Shown here: piece by piece, positions 25,783 to 33,240 of the stretch
Layout: each line of letters starts with the position of its first letter
How positions within the stretch are numbered: position 1 is the stretch's first letter
Assembly: GCA_029879725.1 (NCBI GenBank)
Contig: JAOUPR010000015.1
Location: 1 to 52,143 of the forward strand
Reading direction: 5' to 3'
Source: Gemmatimonadota bacterium
Lineage (GTDB): Bacteria; Gemmatimonadota; Gemmatimonadetes; Longimicrobiales; Gaopeijiaceae
Length of the DNA: 52,143 nt
Notes under the pieces: generated by a model
Told to the model about the DNA's origin: nothing
The model's input: the letters and a program-made list of their open reading frames with translations, nothing else
The model's database searches: none
Position numbers and translations under genes: made by a program

Positions 25783-26556
25783 TCAGACGCCTCCGTTCTT
25801 CTTTCCGGCTCCTTCCGTCGGGTAGGGTGTGCGGAGGTGGACCGGCGCCGCACCCTTCTTCGCCACCTTGATGTTGAGCATCTCCACGAAGATGGAGAAC
25901 CCCATGGCGAAGTAGATGTACCCCTTCGAGATGTGCTGTCCCATCCCCTCCGCGATCAGCGTCATCCCGATGAGGAGGAGGAAGGACAGCGCCAGCATCT
26001 TGACCGTCGGGTGCGCCGACACGAAGCGGCTCACCGGCCCTGCCGCCATCATCATGAAGCCCACGGCCAGGACCACGGCGATGACCATGACCTCCACGTC
26101 TTCCGCGACGCCCACCGCCGTGATCACCGAATCCAGCGAGAACACGATGTCCAGGAGCGCGATCTGGACGATGATCCCCATGAAGGGGGCGGCCACGCGC
26201 TGCCCTTCTCCGTCGGCCAGCTCCCCTTCGAGCTTGTGGTGGATCTCGCGGGTGGACTTGAACAGGAGGAACACTCCGCCGATGACGAGGATCAGGTCCC
26301 GTCCCGACACCTCCCGTGCCAGTATGGAGAAGAGCGGCTCGGTGAGCCGCATGATCCACACGATGGAAAAGAGGAGGAGGATGCGGGCCGCCATGGCCAG
26401 GAGGAGGCCCACCTTCCGGGCCCGGTCCTGGAGGTGCGGCTCCACCCGTTCGGCGAGGATGGACACGAAGATGATGTTGTCGATGCCCAGGACGATCTCG
26501 AGGATGGTGAGGGTCGCCAGGGCGATCCAGGCTTCGGGGCTCGTGGTCCAGTGCAT
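25783..26556 (-). CDS. TerC-family integral membrane protein
   Basis: A 257-residue protein with seven or so hydrophobic helices. It shows the TerC/Alx pattern: an N-terminal acidic pair in EIVLGIDNIIFVSILAERV and a second in LLDIVFSLDSVITAVG, both within membrane helices and thought to bind metal. TerC-family proteins act in metal-ion (notably manganese) export and in loading exported metalloenzymes. A cytoplasmic loop (KSTREIHHKLEGELADGEG) and a lysine-rich tail (GAGKKNGGV) are present. The first ATG of the frame is used. It is divergent from marR, and the palindrome at 26705-26737 lies between the two starts. Confidence 0.92.
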   Translation of the reverse strand: MHWTTSPEAWIALATLTILEIVLGIDNIIFVSILAERVEPHLQDRARKVGLLLAMAARILLLFSIVWIMRLTEPLFSILAREVSGRDLILVIGGVFLLFKSTREIHHKLEGELADGEGQRVAAPFMGIIVQIALLDIVFSLDSVITAVGVAEDVEVMVIAVVLAVGFMMMAAGPVSRFVSAHPTVKMLALSFLLLIGMTLIAEGMGQHISKGYIYFAMGFSIFVEMLNIKVAKKGAAPVHLRTPYPTEGAGKKNGGV

Positions 26557-26704
26557 GGCCGAAAGGGGTGAAGGACATGGTCGACACCCTCAAACCTATA
26601 CACCCGGGGGCAGGATGGACCAGATGGGTGTGGATCTCGTTCCGAAGGGGTAGGTTTTCCGAAGACGACATCCCCTCTCGGGAACTGAGTGCGAACGTGC
26701 TGAG

Positions 26705-26737
26705 ATAATACTTTGATTTGTCACATCAAACTATTAT
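26705..26737. promoter_or_regulatory. 33-bp AT-rich palindrome, candidate MarR operator
   Basis: Two 13-bp arms, ATAATA-C-TTTGAT and ATCAAA-C-TATTAT, match at 12 of 13 positions around a 7-bp spacer. The AT-rich block stands out in GC-rich surroundings. It sits 43 bp upstream of the marR start, in the region shared with the divergent terC gene. The spacing and symmetry suit a dimeric winged-helix regulator (inference). Confidence 0.65.
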
Positions 26738-26779
26738 TGTGCCCTGTAGACCATCTTCTTGTCCGGCGGGAGGATCGCG

Positions 26780-27262
26780 GTGTCCAGAGTCGAGAGCGTG
26801 ATGGAGGCGGTGCCGCGAATTCTCGCGGTGTGCCGGAATCACCGTGCCGACGACCCGGCGGGGGGAAAAGGGCTGACGTTGCGCCAGGCGAGCGTTCTGC
26901 GGCATCTGCACCCCGTCGACCCGACCATGGTCTCCGAGCTGTCCGAGCACGTGGGGGTCACACTCTCCACCATGTCCCTGACGTTGAAGCGGATGGAAGA
27001 GGCCGGCTACGTCCGCCGGGAGCGGGACGCGAACGACCGGCGCGTGACCAACGTGATCCTCACGCCCGAGGGAGCGGCACTCCAGACGAGGGATTCCATG
27101 CTGGACCCGCACATGGTGGCGAGAGTCCTGGACGCCCTGGATGACGACCGACGGTCCAGGGCGGTGGAGGGTCTCCTCCTCCTGGCGGACGCGGCGGGCC
27201 GGGTGGCCGCGAGGGGAGGGGCGCACACGGCGGCGCTCACCGCTTCGCGACCGGACCTGTAA
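26780..27262 (+). CDS. MarR-family transcriptional regulator
   Basis: A 160-residue winged-helix protein. GLTLRQASVLRHLHPVDPTMVSELSEHVGVTLSTMSLTLKRMEEAGYVRRERDANDRRVTNVILTPEG is the standard MarR core (quoted here in outline: helix-turn-helix VSELSEHVGVTLSTMS, wing RRERDANDRRV). The start is the GTG with GGGAGGA 5 nt upstream; a TTG seven codons earlier is less likely. It is followed 90 bp later by an ABC ATPase gene in the same direction, and preceded by a striking palindrome that is its probable autoregulatory operator. A cysteine in LAVCRNHR near the N-terminus could sense oxidation, but this is speculative. Confidence 0.9.
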   Translation: MSRVESVMEAVPRILAVCRNHRADDPAGGKGLTLRQASVLRHLHPVDPTMVSELSEHVGVTLSTMSLTLKRMEEAGYVRRERDANDRRVTNVILTPEGAALQTRDSMLDPHMVARVLDALDDDRRSRAVEGLLLLADAAGRVAARGGAHTAALTASRPDL

Positions 27263-27352
27263 CTTTCTCCGACCGACTCTCGTCAGGTTCGATTGAGTCG
27301 GCCATGCGATCAGATCCATGGCCCGGTGGCAACCGACACGAGGGGAGGAACC

Positions 27353-28084
27353 ATGGGGAACGATCAGGCGTTGATCAGGTTGGAGGGTTTGAGCAAAGTC
27401 TTCTATACGGAAGAAGTGGAGACCCATGCCCTCTCGAACGTGGACATGGAGATCCGGTCCGGTGAGTTCGTTTCCATCGCCGGTCCGTCCGGGTGCGGGA
27501 AGACCACGCTCCTCTCCATCCTGGGGCTCCTGGACAGTCCTTCCGACGGCCGGTACATCCTGGACGGCGAGCCGGTGGAGTCATTGACCTCGGGTCAGCG
27601 CTCACGGATCCGGAACCAGGCCATCGGGTTCATCTTCCAGGCGTTCAACCTCATCGGCGATCTCACCGTGTACGAGAACGTCGAACTCCCCCTCACGTAC
27701 CGTTCCATGCCCGGCGCGGAACGGAAGGAGCGGGTGATGGCCGCGCTGGAACGGGTCGGGATGGCGCACCGGGTCAAGCACTATCCGAGCCAGCTCTCCG
27801 GGGGCCAGCAACAGCGCGTGGCGGTAGCCCGCGCCATAGCGGGAAAGCCCCTCATCCTCCTGGCGGACGAGCCCACGGGGAACCTCGATTCCCAGAACGG
27901 AAACCAGGTGCTGGAACTCCTCAAGGAGTTGCACGCCGACGGGGCCACCATCTGCATGGTCACGCACGATCCACGGTACGCCCATGAAGCCGACCGGAGC
28001 ATCCACCTCCTCGATGGACGGGTGGTCAGCACGGACGACGTGGGTCGCGAGGTGCTCCAGGAGGCGGGATTCGGGGTGTCCTGA
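27353..28084 (+). CDS. MacB/LolD-type ABC transporter ATPase without adjacent permease
   Basis: A 243-residue ATPase: Walker A GPSGCGKT, Q-loop FIFQAFNLIGDLTVYENV, signature LSGGQQQR, Walker B LILLADEPTG, switch VTHDPRYA. It belongs to the MacB/LolD/FtsE-like group that works with FtsX-fold permeases. AGGGGAGG precedes the ATG of MGNDQAL. No permease gene follows: the next gene is on the other strand. In genomes rich in ADOP permeases such lone ATPases may serve permeases encoded elsewhere; the incomplete permease at the left end of the window is one candidate. Regulation by the MarR protein upstream is plausible from the layout. Confidence 0.88.
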   Translation: MGNDQALIRLEGLSKVFYTEEVETHALSNVDMEIRSGEFVSIAGPSGCGKTTLLSILGLLDSPSDGRYILDGEPVESLTSGQRSRIRNQAIGFIFQAFNLIGDLTVYENVELPLTYRSMPGAERKERVMAALERVGMAHRVKHYPSQLSGGQQQRVAVARAIAGKPLILLADEPTGNLDSQNGNQVLELLKELHADGATICMVTHDPRYAHEADRSIHLLDGRVVSTDDVGREVLQEAGFGVS

Positions 28085-28100
28085 CGGCTCGGCCGCCCGG

Positions 28101-28484
28101 TCAGGGGTTGTATGCCCTGGCCACGAACTCGGGGTCTTCCTGGAGTCGGCGTTCCGACGTGAGGAACACGTAGTAGCCACAGTGCGGCGTGCCGGGGTGG
28201 TCCCGGCATATGGCTGGACGGGCGTCGTGGATGGTGCACAGACGGGAATCGGTGTCCAGGAAACGGCACACGGATCCGTAGGCTTCGTCCTGTTGATGCC
28301 GGAGCACCCGCTCGCCGGGGTCACTCCCCTTCTTCGTGAACCGGCGAGCGGCCGCTTCCTCGCCGATGCCGAATCTCCGGGCGAGGCGCTTCACGTCGCG
28401 ACCCGTGACCGGAATGCGGGGATACGAACAACAATAGGACGGACATTTCAGGCAGTCGAAGAAGATCGGCAGGGACGCGCCCAT
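28101..28484 (-). CDS. YkgJ-family cysteine-cluster protein
   Basis: A 127-residue protein with the YkgJ/DUF-type zinc or iron-sulfur binding pattern: FFDCLKCPSYCCSYPRIPVT near the N-terminus, then CRFLDTDSRLCTIHDARPAICRDHP and HCGYY. The many cysteines imply a bound metal or cluster; the biochemical role of the family is not established. The start has GGGAG upstream. It lies 11 bp after the stop of the saccharopine-dehydrogenase-like gene on the same strand, so the two are probably co-transcribed. Confidence 0.88.
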   Translation of the reverse strand: MGASLPIFFDCLKCPSYCCSYPRIPVTGRDVKRLARRFGIGEEAAARRFTKKGSDPGERVLRHQQDEAYGSVCRFLDTDSRLCTIHDARPAICRDHPGTPHCGYYVFLTSERRLQEDPEFVARAYNP

Positions 28485-28495
28485 GGAGACTCCCG

Positions 28496-29668
28496 TCAAC
28501 CCTGCGGTCCGAAGTGGACGCCTCGCTCGGAGAGATAGGCCAGGATCGCGTCGAAGCAATCCTCTCGCCTCCCCACGAACTCGGGCGGAGCCACGCCGGG
28601 TTCCTTCCACGTTCCCGAAGCGACGAGCGCCACCATGGCGGTGCAGGTGTACCCGGTGGTCCGGGCCATGGAGGAGATCCGGGTCACCGGGTCGTACCGA
28701 TCGAGGAGGTGAAACACGTGCCGCACCGACTTCCCGCCGTCCACTCCCTCCACGGTGATGCGCATCGCGGTGAGGTCCTCCTCCCCTTCGTCGTACTTCC
28801 AGGCGCGGAAGAGGAGCTTCGCGGTGAGATCGAGGGGGACCACCGGACCGGAGGGCGTATCCACCGCCTCGGTGGAGAACAACCCCGTCTCCCGGAACGT
28901 CCTCATGAGGTCGGCGTGTCCCGGGTACCGCATCGTCTTCTCCACCATGGTGGGAGTGCTGCAGGTCCGCAGGAGACTGCGCACGCCGTCGGTGTTGAAG
29001 GCTTCGAGGGTTCCCACTCCCGGGATGTCCACCAGCTCCACGTCGGAGAGGGCGGGGAAGACGACTTCGTGCCCGTCGATGCGAAAGCGCGCGGGTCGGG
29101 TATACTCCTCGAGGACGTCGATGGGTGAGAAGGGCGCCTTGTACTCGTACGGGAGGGTACGCAACACCGGCAGCCCTCCGACGAGGCACTCGAATCGGTG
29201 CGTCTCGTCCAGGGCAGCTTCCATCCGGCCCAACACCAGGTTGCTGAGCCCCGGCGCCACGCCACAGTCCACCAGGCAGGGCACCCCCGCCTCGCGCGCG
29301 ATGGTGTCGAGCTCCATGGCGTCCTCGGGAAAGAACGAGATGTCCACCACCGGTTTGCCTTCGAGGAGTACGCGACGAACCGTCTCGAAGCCCATGAACC
29401 CGGGGACGGCGCCCACCACCAGCTCCGCCGGTGCGACCACGCGGGCGAGCTCGGCCGGGTCGCCGAGATCCGCGCGGACGGTGGCGACGCCCGGGAAGTC
29501 GGCCAACTTGGCGAGAGCGTCGGAGTCGATGTCGGCCAGCGTGACGGCATGCCCGCACCCGGCCAGATCCAGCACCATGGCGTGGCCGACGCGGCCACCA
29601 CCCAGAACGACGATGTTCAACGTATCTTTCTCCGTGACTTCGTGTAGGAGTCGCTGTTCGGCATTCAT
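28496..29668 (-). CDS. Saccharopine dehydrogenase-family NAD(P)-dependent oxidoreductase
   Basis: A 390-residue protein with an N-terminal Rossmann fold (NIVVLGGGRVGHAMVLDLA, G-x-G-x-x-G) and the saccharopine-dehydrogenase-type catalytic domain (VVDISFFPEDAMELD, LVDCGVAPGLSNLVLGRME, TLEAFNTDGVRSLL). Relatives include lysine 6-dehydrogenases and carboxynorspermidine dehydrogenases; the substrate is probably an amino acid or its imine adduct. The start is the ATG inside the palindrome shared with the divergent M28 gene; GGAAGG directly abuts it, so a TTG 14 codons later (at LNIVVLGG) is an alternative. The YkgJ-like gene follows at 11 bp. Confidence 0.87.
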   Translation of the reverse strand: MNAEQRLLHEVTEKDTLNIVVLGGGRVGHAMVLDLAGCGHAVTLADIDSDALAKLADFPGVATVRADLGDPAELARVVAPAELVVGAVPGFMGFETVRRVLLEGKPVVDISFFPEDAMELDTIAREAGVPCLVDCGVAPGLSNLVLGRMEAALDETHRFECLVGGLPVLRTLPYEYKAPFSPIDVLEEYTRPARFRIDGHEVVFPALSDVELVDIPGVGTLEAFNTDGVRSLLRTCSTPTMVEKTMRYPGHADLMRTFRETGLFSTEAVDTPSGPVVPLDLTAKLLFRAWKYDEGEEDLTAMRITVEGVDGGKSVRHVFHLLDRYDPVTRISSMARTTGYTCTAMVALVASGTWKEPGVAPPEFVGRREDCFDAILAYLSERGVHFGPQG

Positions 29669-29695
29669 CCTTCCGGCGTCACTTCCGGAAGGATG
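29666..29695. promoter_or_regulatory. Perfect palindrome joining two divergent gene starts
   Basis: The 11-bp arms CATCCTTCCGG and CCGGAAGGATG are exact inverted copies around an 8-bp centre. The left arm contains the start codon of the saccharopine-dehydrogenase-like gene; the right arm contains the first in-frame ATG of the M28 peptidase gene. It could be an operator for both genes or an RNA hairpin over the start sites. Confidence 0.5.
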
Positions 29696-29737
29696 GAAAG
29701 TGAGGCAATGGACACTTCTTTCAAGGTACGGAACATA

Positions 29738-31306
29738 ATGCCCATCACTGGACGGAATCGACGGGCGAGGGCGTGGGTGTCGACGTTCGCCCTCACGATC
29801 GGGACGCTCCCGGTCCATCTCGGCGCGCAGGCGGCGGCCACCGACGTGGAGCGTGCGGCCGCCACCATCACTCCCGACGACTTCCAGTGGAGGGTGGAGG
29901 TGATGGCCCATGACTCCATGCGGGGACGGGATACGCCGAGCCCGGAGTTGGAGGAAACCGCCCTCTGGATCGCGTCCGAGTTCCGTCGTCTGGGCCTTCG
30001 CGGCGGCGCGGAGGACGGCGGCTTCCTCCAGCACTACCCGCTGGAGTCCACGTCCATCGACGTCGCGTCCTCACGGATCGAGGCATCCACCGGCGCGGTG
30101 ATGCGCTTCGGCGAGGAGATCATGCCCATCTTCGGCGCTCCGGCAACCGGATCGGTGGAGGCAGGGGTGGTCGTGGTGTCCGGAACCCGCTCACCGACCG
30201 GGGGAAGCGCCATCGAGGTCGCCGGCAAGCACGTGATCCTGGTGTTCGGTGACGCCGTGGAGCGGGTGGGGCGGGCACAGTTCGGGGTGATCCGGACCGT
30301 GATGGAGTCCGGTCCGGCGTCGATCCTGGTGGTGACAGGAATGGGCGCTGCAGCGTTCCGGCGCGGCGCGGCGCGGGGTCTTCGTCCGTCCGTCCGCAGG
30401 CCCGGTGGCGAGGCCCCGGAGGCCCCGCCGGTCGCGCTCCTCCAGCTTCGCGGGGACGCGGTGGCCCCCTTGCTCGCGGGGGCGGGTCTGCGGCTGGCGA
30501 CCTTGCAGGGGAGGGGGGATGGGGAAATGGAGGTCACCAAGGTGGACGGGCTCACCTTCGACCTCGCGGTCAGCGTGGCGGTGACGCCCACCCATGCGCC
30601 CAACGTGGTCGGGATCCTCGACGGAACCGATCCGGTTCTCAAGGACGAGTACGTCGTGTTTTCCGGCCATATGGACCACGTGGGCGTGGGCACTCCCGAC
30701 GCCTCCGGCGACAGTATCTACAATGGTGCAGACGACGATGCGTCCGGAACGGCGGCGGTCATGGAGGTCGCCCAGGCCATGGCGTCGCTGGAGGTGGCGC
30801 CCCGGCGTTCCACCATCTTCCTCGTGGTCAGTGGAGAGGAGAAGGGGTTGTGGGGGAGTGAATACTTCGCCGAACACCCTTCCGTCCCGGTGGATCGGAT
30901 GGTGGCCAATCTCAACACCGACATGGTGGGACGAAACTGGCCCGACACCATCGTCGCCATCGGGAAGGAGCATTCGGACCTGGGCGAGACGCTCGATCGG
31001 GTCAACGGCGCGCATCCCGAGCTACGGATGACGGCCATCGACGACATCTGGCCCGACGAGCGATTCTACTTCCGGTCCGACCACTTCAACTTCGCCCGGA
31101 AGGGCGTGCCGATCCTCTTCTTCTTCAACGGCGTCCATGAGGACTACCATCGCCCCAGCGACGAGCCCGGGGCCATCGACGCCGAGAAGGCGGCGAGAAT
31201 CGCCCGGTTGGTGTTCTATCTGGGCGTGGACATCGCCAACGCCACGGATCGGCCCCGGTGGAACCCGGAGAGTTTCCGCCGGATCGTGTCCGACGGAAGC
31301 CCCTGA
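29738..31306 (+). CDS. Secreted M28-family zinc aminopeptidase
   Basis: A 522-residue protein with a signal sequence (WVSTFALTIGTLPVHLGAQA), a protease-associated-type insert, and an M28 catalytic domain. The metal-binding series is complete: FSGHMDHVG (His), NGADDDASGTA (bridging Asp), VVSGEEKGLWG (catalytic Glu plus ligand Glu), NTDMVGR (Asp) and VHEDYHRPSD (last His). It removes N-terminal residues from peptides outside the inner membrane. The start chosen (MPITGRNRR) gives a normal signal; in-frame ATGs at 29693 and 29708 would add up to 15 residues. It is divergent from the saccharopine-dehydrogenase-like gene and is followed by two hairpins. Confidence 0.9.
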   Translation: MPITGRNRRARAWVSTFALTIGTLPVHLGAQAAATDVERAAATITPDDFQWRVEVMAHDSMRGRDTPSPELEETALWIASEFRRLGLRGGAEDGGFLQHYPLESTSIDVASSRIEASTGAVMRFGEEIMPIFGAPATGSVEAGVVVVSGTRSPTGGSAIEVAGKHVILVFGDAVERVGRAQFGVIRTVMESGPASILVVTGMGAAAFRRGAARGLRPSVRRPGGEAPEAPPVALLQLRGDAVAPLLAGAGLRLATLQGRGDGEMEVTKVDGLTFDLAVSVAVTPTHAPNVVGILDGTDPVLKDEYVVFSGHMDHVGVGTPDASGDSIYNGADDDASGTAAVMEVAQAMASLEVAPRRSTIFLVVSGEEKGLWGSEYFAEHPSVPVDRMVANLNTDMVGRNWPDTIVAIGKEHSDLGETLDRVNGAHPELRMTAIDDIWPDERFYFRSDHFNFARKGVPILFFFNGVHEDYHRPSDEPGAIDAEKAARIARLVFYLGVDIANATDRPRWNPESFRRIVSDGSP

Positions 31307-31377
31307 GTGTCCTGAAACAAGGACACACGGTAAGGACGAAGAAGAGGCCCCGGAGACGCGAGCGTCTCCGGGGCCTC
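31307..31377. terminator. Double hairpin between convergent M28 and STAS genes
   Basis: GTGTCCT-gaaaca-AGGACAC begins at the M28 stop codon. A second, perfect 16-bp inverted repeat (GAGGCCCCGGAGACGC and its complement, 31344-31377) follows and ends CTCCTCGTT. The second structure also faces the end of the STAS gene, so it likely serves both strands. Confidence 0.75.
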
Positions 31378-31403
31378 CTCGTTCCACCGTGTCCGGACGA
31401 GTG

Positions 31404-31700
31404 TCAGTTCATCGCTTCGTCGGCAGAGGGATACTGGGAAAAGAGGTGATCCAGCCGCAGCGACCGCAGGATGTTCCAGGCCGACTGCGGGAGGGCGCGT
31501 ACCCAGATGCGGTGGTCCTGCCCCGCCTGGAGCCGCGCGGTGAGTACCAAGGACAGATCCATGACGTCCATCCCGTGCAGCCCGGAGAAGTCGAACACCA
31601 CCTCGTTGTCCGTTTCCTCGGGACGGCGCGCCGTCTCCATCGCCAAGCGGAGGCGGGTGACGTCGTGTTGCCCGTTTCGGTTCCTTCCGTCCGTTCCCAT
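31404..31700 (-). CDS. STAS-domain protein (anti-sigma-factor antagonist-like)
   Basis: A 98-residue single STAS domain: VVFDFSGLHGMDVMDLSLVLTARL, where the position of the phosphorylatable DSSGL motif reads DLSLVL, so a serine is kept but the motif is degenerate. STAS proteins act as switches in partner-switching or in stressosome-like assemblies. GGGGGAGG lies 5 nt before the ATG of MGTDGRNR. No kinase, phosphatase or sigma gene is adjacent, so its partners lie elsewhere. The gene upstream on the other strand is divergent, with a 239-bp gap holding no recognised element. Confidence 0.75.
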   Translation of the reverse strand: MGTDGRNRNGQHDVTRLRLAMETARRPEETDNEVVFDFSGLHGMDVMDLSLVLTARLQAGQDHRIWVRALPQSAWNILRSLRLDHLFSQYPSADEAMN

Positions 31701-31939
31701 GGTTGCCTCCCCCCTCTCTGAAGTGATTCCCCTCAATCCATCGAGGCTTCCGTACGACATCAACTACAAGAGGCGTGCCAGGAATCCGGCGAATGTGCTG
31801 CCATCGTGGCACGATCCCTGCGCCGGGCACGAGCATGGGTCTGTCGCCGGGGCAGAAGGAGGGCCGTACGGGACAGGCTGGCCTGAATCGTTCCAGAGGG
31901 AGAGATTGGAGAAGGCAGGATCTCTTCCGGGAGGTTTCG

Positions 31940-32497
31940 ATGATGTCCACGAGGATAGCGGTGTTCGTCGCAGGGGTCGGGCTCCTTCTGGGGCACCCCG
32001 GGGCGGCGCAGCGAGGTAGCGGGGACGAGGCTCGGCGCGACGCGTATTTCCGCGGGGTCGCGGAGTTCTTCGAGGTTCCGCTGCGAGAAGTGGAGATCCT
32101 GGCGGAGTGGGACCTGCCGGTCGGAGAGATCCCCGTGGTTCTGTTCGTGAAGGACCAGTCGGGCATCTCGGCCGAAGCGCTCATGGCGCTCCGCAGGACG
32201 GGAACGAGGTGGACGGAGCTCGCCGCGCGCTACAACGTGAGCGCGGCCGCGTTCCACGTGCCACTCCCTCCCGGGGAACCGGGTGGAGTTCTCGCACGAG
32301 CCTACACGGAGTTCCGGAGCCGCCCCGTGGGGGATTGGGGTGCCATGGATCTCGGAGACACCGACGTCATCGCACTGGTGAACCTGCGCATGATGACCCG
32401 AGTCCTGCGCCGGTCTTCGGCGGAGGTCCTGGAGGCCATGGGCCGATTCGACTCGTACGCCGACGTCTACGACCACCTCGTTCGCTCCGCCCGCTGA
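31940..32497 (+). CDS. Putative secreted protein of unknown function
   Basis: A 185-residue protein with a signal peptide ([20 protein letters not shown]) and a mostly helical mature part ([58 protein letters not shown]). I do not recognise the family; phrases such as [19 protein letters not shown] recall short secreted proteins of unknown function. GGGAGG precedes an ATG-ATG start by 5 nt. It lies 5 bp before the nitroreductase-like gene in the same direction, so the two may be co-transcribed. Confidence 0.65.
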   Translation: MMSTRIAVFVAGVGLLLGHPGAAQRGSGDEARRDAYFRGVAEFFEVPLREVEILAEWDLPVGEIPVVLFVKDQSGISAEALMALRRTGTRWTELAARYNVSAAAFHVPLPPGEPGGVLARAYTEFRSRPVGDWGAMDLGDTDVIALVNLRMMTRVLRRSSAEVLEAMGRFDSYADVYDHLVRSAR

Positions 32498-32502
32498 AGT
32501 TC

Positions 32503-33180
32503 ATGCCGTCGTCCACATCCCGATTCATCCCACTTCCCGCATACGAGGAACTTCCTCCCGAAGAGATGAAGCGGCGCGCGCGAGCCTTTCTGGAAAAGAT
32601 GCGCCGCCGCCGCACGGTCCGGGAATTCGACTCCCGACCCGTCCCGCGGGAGGTGATCGAAGAGTGTCTTCTGGCCGCGGGCACCGCTCCCAACGGAGCC
32701 AACCGGCAGCCGTGGCGATTCGTGGTGGTTTCCGATCCGGAGAAGAAGAGGCTGATCCGGAACGCCGCCGAGGAGGAGGAGCGGGCCTTCTATTCGGGCC
32801 GAGCGCCCGCCGATTGGCTGGACGCGCTGGCCCACCTCGGCACCGACGAGCACAAACCGTTTCTGGAAGACGCACCGTACCTCATCGTCGTATTCGCCGA
32901 GAGCTTCGCCGTGGCGGAAGACGGGAGCAAGCTGAAGAACTACTACGTGACGGAGTCCGTGGGGATCGCCACGGGGATCCTGATCACGGCGCTCCATGAA
33001 TCGGGTCTGGCCACGCTCACGCACACGCCTTCGCCCATGAAGTTCCTCAATGGTGTGCTGGACCGGCCCGAAAACGAGCGACCCTTTCTGGTTCTGGTGG
33101 TGGGCTACCCCGCGCCGGGTGCCACGGTACCCGACATCTCGAAGAAGTCCCTCGGCCAGATCGCCGTGTTCGTGGAGTAG
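32503..33180 (+). CDS. Nitroreductase-superfamily flavoprotein, iodotyrosine-deiodinase-like
   Basis: A 225-residue FMN enzyme. [37 protein letters not shown] is the FMN-binding opening of the superfamily (key residues RRRTVREF and PNGANRQPW). The lid region [20 protein letters not shown], followed by [15 protein letters not shown], matches the Glu-Tyr-Lys arrangement of iodotyrosine deiodinases better than that of classical nitroreductases. The C-terminal half has [26 protein letters not shown]. Bacterial homologues of this subgroup reductively dehalogenate halotyrosines or reduce other aromatics; the real substrate here is unknown. The start is the ATG 6 bp after the stop of the upstream gene. 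Confidence 0.85.
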   Translation: MPSSTSRFIPLPAYEELPPEEMKRRARAFLEKMRRRRTVREFDSRPVPREVIEECLLAAGTAPNGANRQPWRFVVVSDPEKKRLIRNAAEEEERAFYSGRAPADWLDALAHLGTDEHKPFLEDAPYLIVVFAESFAVAEDGSKLKNYYVTESVGIATGILITALHESGLATLTHTPSPMKFLNGVLDRPENERPFLVLVVGYPAPGATVPDISKKSLGQIAVFVE

Positions 33181-33240
33181 CCAGCGATCCCCGGGAATCT
33201 TAGGTTGGCAAACCCCTCCCCCTGACCGCGGCTGCGATCA

